Shown in pieces: positions 61,876-64,000 of a DNA stretch of 64,000 nucleotides. The notes under the pieces are model-generated. The model saw only the letters and a list, made by a program, of their open reading frames with translations. It made no database searches and had not been told where the DNA came from. Every line of letters begins with the position of its first letter. Position 1 is the stretch's first letter. The DNA lies in contig CAMKDV010000004.1 in NCBI GenBank assembly GCA_946411385.1, positions 62,001 to 126,000 on the forward strand, read 5' to 3'. The DNA comes from an uncultured Bacteroidales bacterium. GTDB lineage: Bacteria > Bacteroidota > Bacteroidia > Bacteroidales > Paludibacteraceae. A program made the position numbers and the translations under genes.

Positions 61876-62943
61876 ATGAGGAAAAGCATATATATAGTAT
61901 ATTGTATAGCGGCTATGGTTCTGGCAGGTTGCGCCAAGACGCCGCATTTTGAGGTAAAAGGTACGCTTGCGAATGCCGAGGGTGAGACGCTCTACCTGGA
62001 ACATACTGCGCTCGATGCAACAACCGTTGTTGACTCGTGCCTACTCAATACATCAGGAGCATTTGCCATGCAAGGTGATGCGCCGGCTTATCCGGATTTC
62101 TATCGTCTGCGTCTGGGCAACAAGTACGCCGTGCTCGTAATCGATTCTACCGAGACCGTCACATTGCACACGCCCAAAGACAGTCTGCCGCTGACCGAAG
62201 CATTCGAAGGCTCGGAGCAGAGTGTGCTGGTAGCTCAGTTGCGTCGTTCGCTTAGGGAAAACCCGATGGATGAGCATAGGCAGTTTGCCCAGCAGATGAT
62301 TATGAGTCATCCTCGTTCGATGGTTGCCTATTATGCCGTATTCCAAAGCAAACAAGGCGAGCCTGTATTCGACATGTACATACCTCAGCAGCGGCAATAC
62401 TATCAGGTGGTAGCCACCTCGATGGACGTCTGGATGCCCGAATACATCCGCACCAAGACGCTTCACGGACAGGTCATCGATGCAATGAACGCCGAGCGCA
62501 AAGTGCTGAACACCCTTGCTATGCGGCAGTATATCGACGAGAGCGAACCTACGATGCTGGATATAGCATTACCTAACATCTACGGTGACACCTGCCTGAT
62601 GAGCGAGCATCTGGGCAAAGTGACGCTACTGGAGTTCTCCTCATCGCAAATGGAACGCGGCAACGCCTATATCCTTGCCCTGCGCGAACTGGACAACAAG
62701 TACCATCGTCGCGGACTGGAGATATACTCCGTGAGCGTCGATCCTGTCAAGCTGTACTGGGAAGATTGGGTGAGAAACCTGCCATGGACGTGTGTGCGCA
62801 CCGAAACGACCGGAGTGCTCAAGCGTTACAACGTGAGTGCGGTACCAACTATGTTTCTGCTTGACAAGAAAGGATTGGTACTTGGACGATACACCGATTT
62901 TGACGTCATTGACAAAGATATTGACAAGTACCTGCGCAAATAA
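61876..62943 (+). CDS. Lipoprotein with DUF4369-like and cysteine-less thioredoxin-like domains
   Basis: 355 residues. The lipobox MVLAGC places lipidation at Cys19. Residues about 25-110 (FEVKGTLANAEGETLYLEHTALDATTVVDSCLLNTSGAFAMQG) match the DUF4369-type domain that often precedes thioredoxin folds in Bacteroidales. The C-terminal third has a TlpA/thioredoxin-like layout: LPNIYGDTCLMSEHLGKVTLLEFSSSQMERGN, LEIYSVSVDP and YNVSAVPTMFLLDKKGLVLGRY with the cis-proline. At the usual CxxC site the sequence is SSSQMERGN, so both redox cysteines are missing. It probably cannot do disulphide exchange and may instead be a binding or chaperone-like protein. It lies 41 bp after the marC gene. Confidence 0.85.
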   Translation: MRKSIYIVYCIAAMVLAGCAKTPHFEVKGTLANAEGETLYLEHTALDATTVVDSCLLNTSGAFAMQGDAPAYPDFYRLRLGNKYAVLVIDSTETVTLHTPKDSLPLTEAFEGSEQSVLVAQLRRSLRENPMDEHRQFAQQMIMSHPRSMVAYYAVFQSKQGEPVFDMYIPQQRQYYQVVATSMDVWMPEYIRTKTLHGQVIDAMNAERKVLNTLAMRQYIDESEPTMLDIALPNIYGDTCLMSEHLGKVTLLEFSSSQMERGNAYILALRELDNKYHRRGLEIYSVSVDPVKLYWEDWVRNLPWTCVRTETTGVLKRYNVSAVPTMFLLDKKGLVLGRYTDFDVIDKDIDKYLRK

Positions 62944-62964
62944 ATCAGCTAATACATTACATAT

Positions 62965-63567
62965 ATGAAAATAGACAATCAAAAAGTAGCCACACTCATC
63001 TACAAGATGTTTGTGGATGGTGACAACGGCGAAGAGATGCTCGAGCAAGCCACGCTTGATGCTCCGCTCATCTACTGCCACGGCGAGGGAATGATGCTTC
63101 CGGCTTTTGAGGCTGCAATGTTAGGTAAGGATGTTGACGAATCGTTCGACTTCCGCATAACTTGCGCCGACGCCTACGGCGAGTACGACGAACGCGGTGT
63201 GATGACGCTTGACAAGAAGATGTTCTACAATGGTGATGATGAGTTCGACTCTGAGCGCGTGTACGAAGGAGCGGTCGTTCCGATGAACACTACCGACGGA
63301 CAGATCGTTAACGCACAAGTGGTAGAAATTACCAAAGACCATGTGACCATCGACCTGAACCACCCGCTGGCAGGCGAGAACCTGCATTTCGTAGGCAAAG
63401 TGATTGACGTACGCGATGTTACCGAGGGCGAACTGAAAGCCCTGCACCACCGCGGCTGCGGACGTTGCCACGGCGATTGCAACTCTTGCGAGAGCGAATG
63501 TGCGCAAGCCGATAACGAAGAGTACCCTTCCGAAAAGAAAGGGTGCAAAAAAGGTTGCAAAAAATAA
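62965..63567 (+). CDS. slyD: SlyD-like FKBP peptidyl-prolyl isomerase with Cys/His-rich tail
   Basis: 200 residues. The FKBP core starts MKIDNQKVATLIYKMFVDGDNGEEMLEQAT and has the insert-in-flap arrangement of SlyD (FRITCADAYGEYDERGVMTLDKKMF, NAQVVEITKDHVTIDLNHPLAGENLHFVGKVIDV). Family members speed proline isomerisation and act as chaperones; many bind nickel. The C-terminal 40 residues are rich in Cys and His (HHRGCGRCHGDCNSCESEC ... KKGCKKGCKK), with eight cysteines, which suggests metal binding. It starts 21 bp after the upstream lipoprotein gene. The family is certain; metal identity and partners are inference. Confidence 0.93.
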   Translation: MKIDNQKVATLIYKMFVDGDNGEEMLEQATLDAPLIYCHGEGMMLPAFEAAMLGKDVDESFDFRITCADAYGEYDERGVMTLDKKMFYNGDDEFDSERVYEGAVVPMNTTDGQIVNAQVVEITKDHVTIDLNHPLAGENLHFVGKVIDVRDVTEGELKALHHRGCGRCHGDCNSCESECAQADNEEYPSEKKGCKKGCKK

Positions 63568-63579
63568 AAGAGTTGTTGC

Positions 63580-64000
63580 TTAACGATAAATCGCGGAGAG
63601 GATAGCCTCAGCGATAGAAGATTTATCAGCCAGAGGGATGTGCGTAGCGCATCCTTCTGCGTTATATATAGTGACGACGTTCGTATCCGAACCAAAGCCC
63701 GCTCCCGCATCGCGAAGCGAGTTGAGAACGATGGCATCCAGATGCTTTTTACGCAGTTTGTCCAACGCGTTTACTTGTTCGTTGTCGGTTTCCAGGGCAA
63801 AACCTACGAGGCATTGATCCGGACGTTTTGTCTCGCCCAAAGCACGGGCTATATCCTTCGTCTCGGTCAGGCGTAGCGTGTCCAGATGGTCCTGTCCCTT
63901 TTTCATCTTATGGTCAGCCACCGCGGCAGGTGTCATGTCAGCCACCGCAGCAGCTAGGATGGCTACATCGGCCTTTTGCCAGGCATCCACAGCAGCATTA
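63580..64000 (-). CDS. coaBC: Phosphopantothenate-cysteine ligase part of CoaBC (5' end outside window)
   Basis: The frame runs off the window end; 140 C-terminal residues are visible, with no start inside. The part seen is the CoaB synthetase: NAAVDAWQKADVAILAAAVADMTPA, KMKKGQDHLDTLRLTETKDIARALGETKRPDQCLVGFALET, and LRKKHLDAIVLNSLRDAGAGFGSDTNVVTIY. These are the nucleotide- and phosphopantothenate-binding segments. CoaBC makes 4'-phosphopantetheine on the way to coenzyme A; whether the CoaC half is fused cannot be seen here. It is convergent with the SlyD-like gene, 12 bp away. Confidence 0.93.
   Translation of the reverse strand, partial: NAAVDAWQKADVAILAAAVADMTPAAVADHKMKKGQDHLDTLRLTETKDIARALGETKRPDQCLVGFALETDNEQVNALDKLRKKHLDAIVLNSLRDAGAGFGSDTNVVTIYNAEGCATHIPLADKSSIAEAILSAIYR

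Noticed and set aside
1..64000. tRNA or rRNA genes
   Set aside because: I saw no cloverleaf with a TTCGA-type arm in any gap and no rRNA segments; a tRNA search program would settle it.

Overview
The window looks like a chromosomal segment of an uncultured member of the Bacteroidales (Bacteroidota). The evidence is as follows. Twelve promoters have the -33 TTTG / -7 TAnnTTTG form typical of that phylum, each with a 20-bp spacer. Shine-Dalgarno sequences are nearly absent. A PorT-like type IX secretion (T9SS) protein, secreted proteins with T9SS-type or Bacteroidales-type C-terminal tails, a GldA-like ABC ATPase, a PASTA-less FtsI and a meso-DAP-type MurE are all present. Base composition is near 50 % GC by eye, except for an AT-rich island at about 31.9-35.4 kb.

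Layout. 1-3.8 kb (+): the end of an alpha-glucan phosphorylase, a short GldA-type ABC ATPase, and ruvB. 3.8-20.8 kb (-): a beta-helix lipoprotein, porT-like, a TonB-dependent receptor, aroQ, rho, mtaB and an 8.4-kb gene for a repeat-built secreted protein. 20.8-21.8 kb (+): an AraC-type regulator with an almost leaderless promoter. 21.8-31.8 kb (-): the first part of the division and cell-wall (dcw) cluster, rsmH-ftsL-ftsI-murE-mraY-murD-ftsW-murG, without mraZ at its head and stopping at murG. 31.9-35.4 kb (+): an AT-rich accessory island with a YoeB-type toxin-antitoxin pair, a hairpin-rich non-coding stretch, a BspA-like leucine-rich-repeat protein and tandem-repeat DNA. 35.5-45.1 kb (+): prfA, a T9SS cargo, a barrel-OmpA protein, an RND pump, a FemAB/GNAT-like protein and a glycosyltransferase. 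45.1-46.3 kb (-): a polysaccharide flippase. 46.5-51.5 kb (+): a TonB-like protein, recG and an S9 peptidase. 51.7-53.5 kb (-): rpsA. 53.8-56.5 kb (+): a secreted protein, a 62-residue peptide and a PqqD-like protein. 56.5-61.0 kb (-): argS, aminopeptidase P and efp. 61.2-63.6 kb (+): marC, a cysteine-less thioredoxin-fold lipoprotein and a SlyD-like FKBP. 63.6 kb to the end (-): the CoaB part of coaBC.

Four things stand out. (1) A three-gene cassette (secreted protein, small peptide, PqqD-like recognition domain) resembles a RiPP precursor with its recognition element but has no modifying enzyme nearby. (2) A structured element occurs twice (22.97-23.03 and 32.61-32.67 kb); both copies fold into the same three-tier hairpin although the stem sequences differ, which suggests selection on structure. 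(3) Degenerate tandem arrays with a strict 11-bp period lie in several gene gaps, and 7- or 8-bp arrays lie in gaps and also inside murD, argS and the ABC ATPase gene. (4) A nested palindrome of about 137 bp sits directly before the LRR-protein gene. All function calls come from reading motifs and architecture; no database search was possible.
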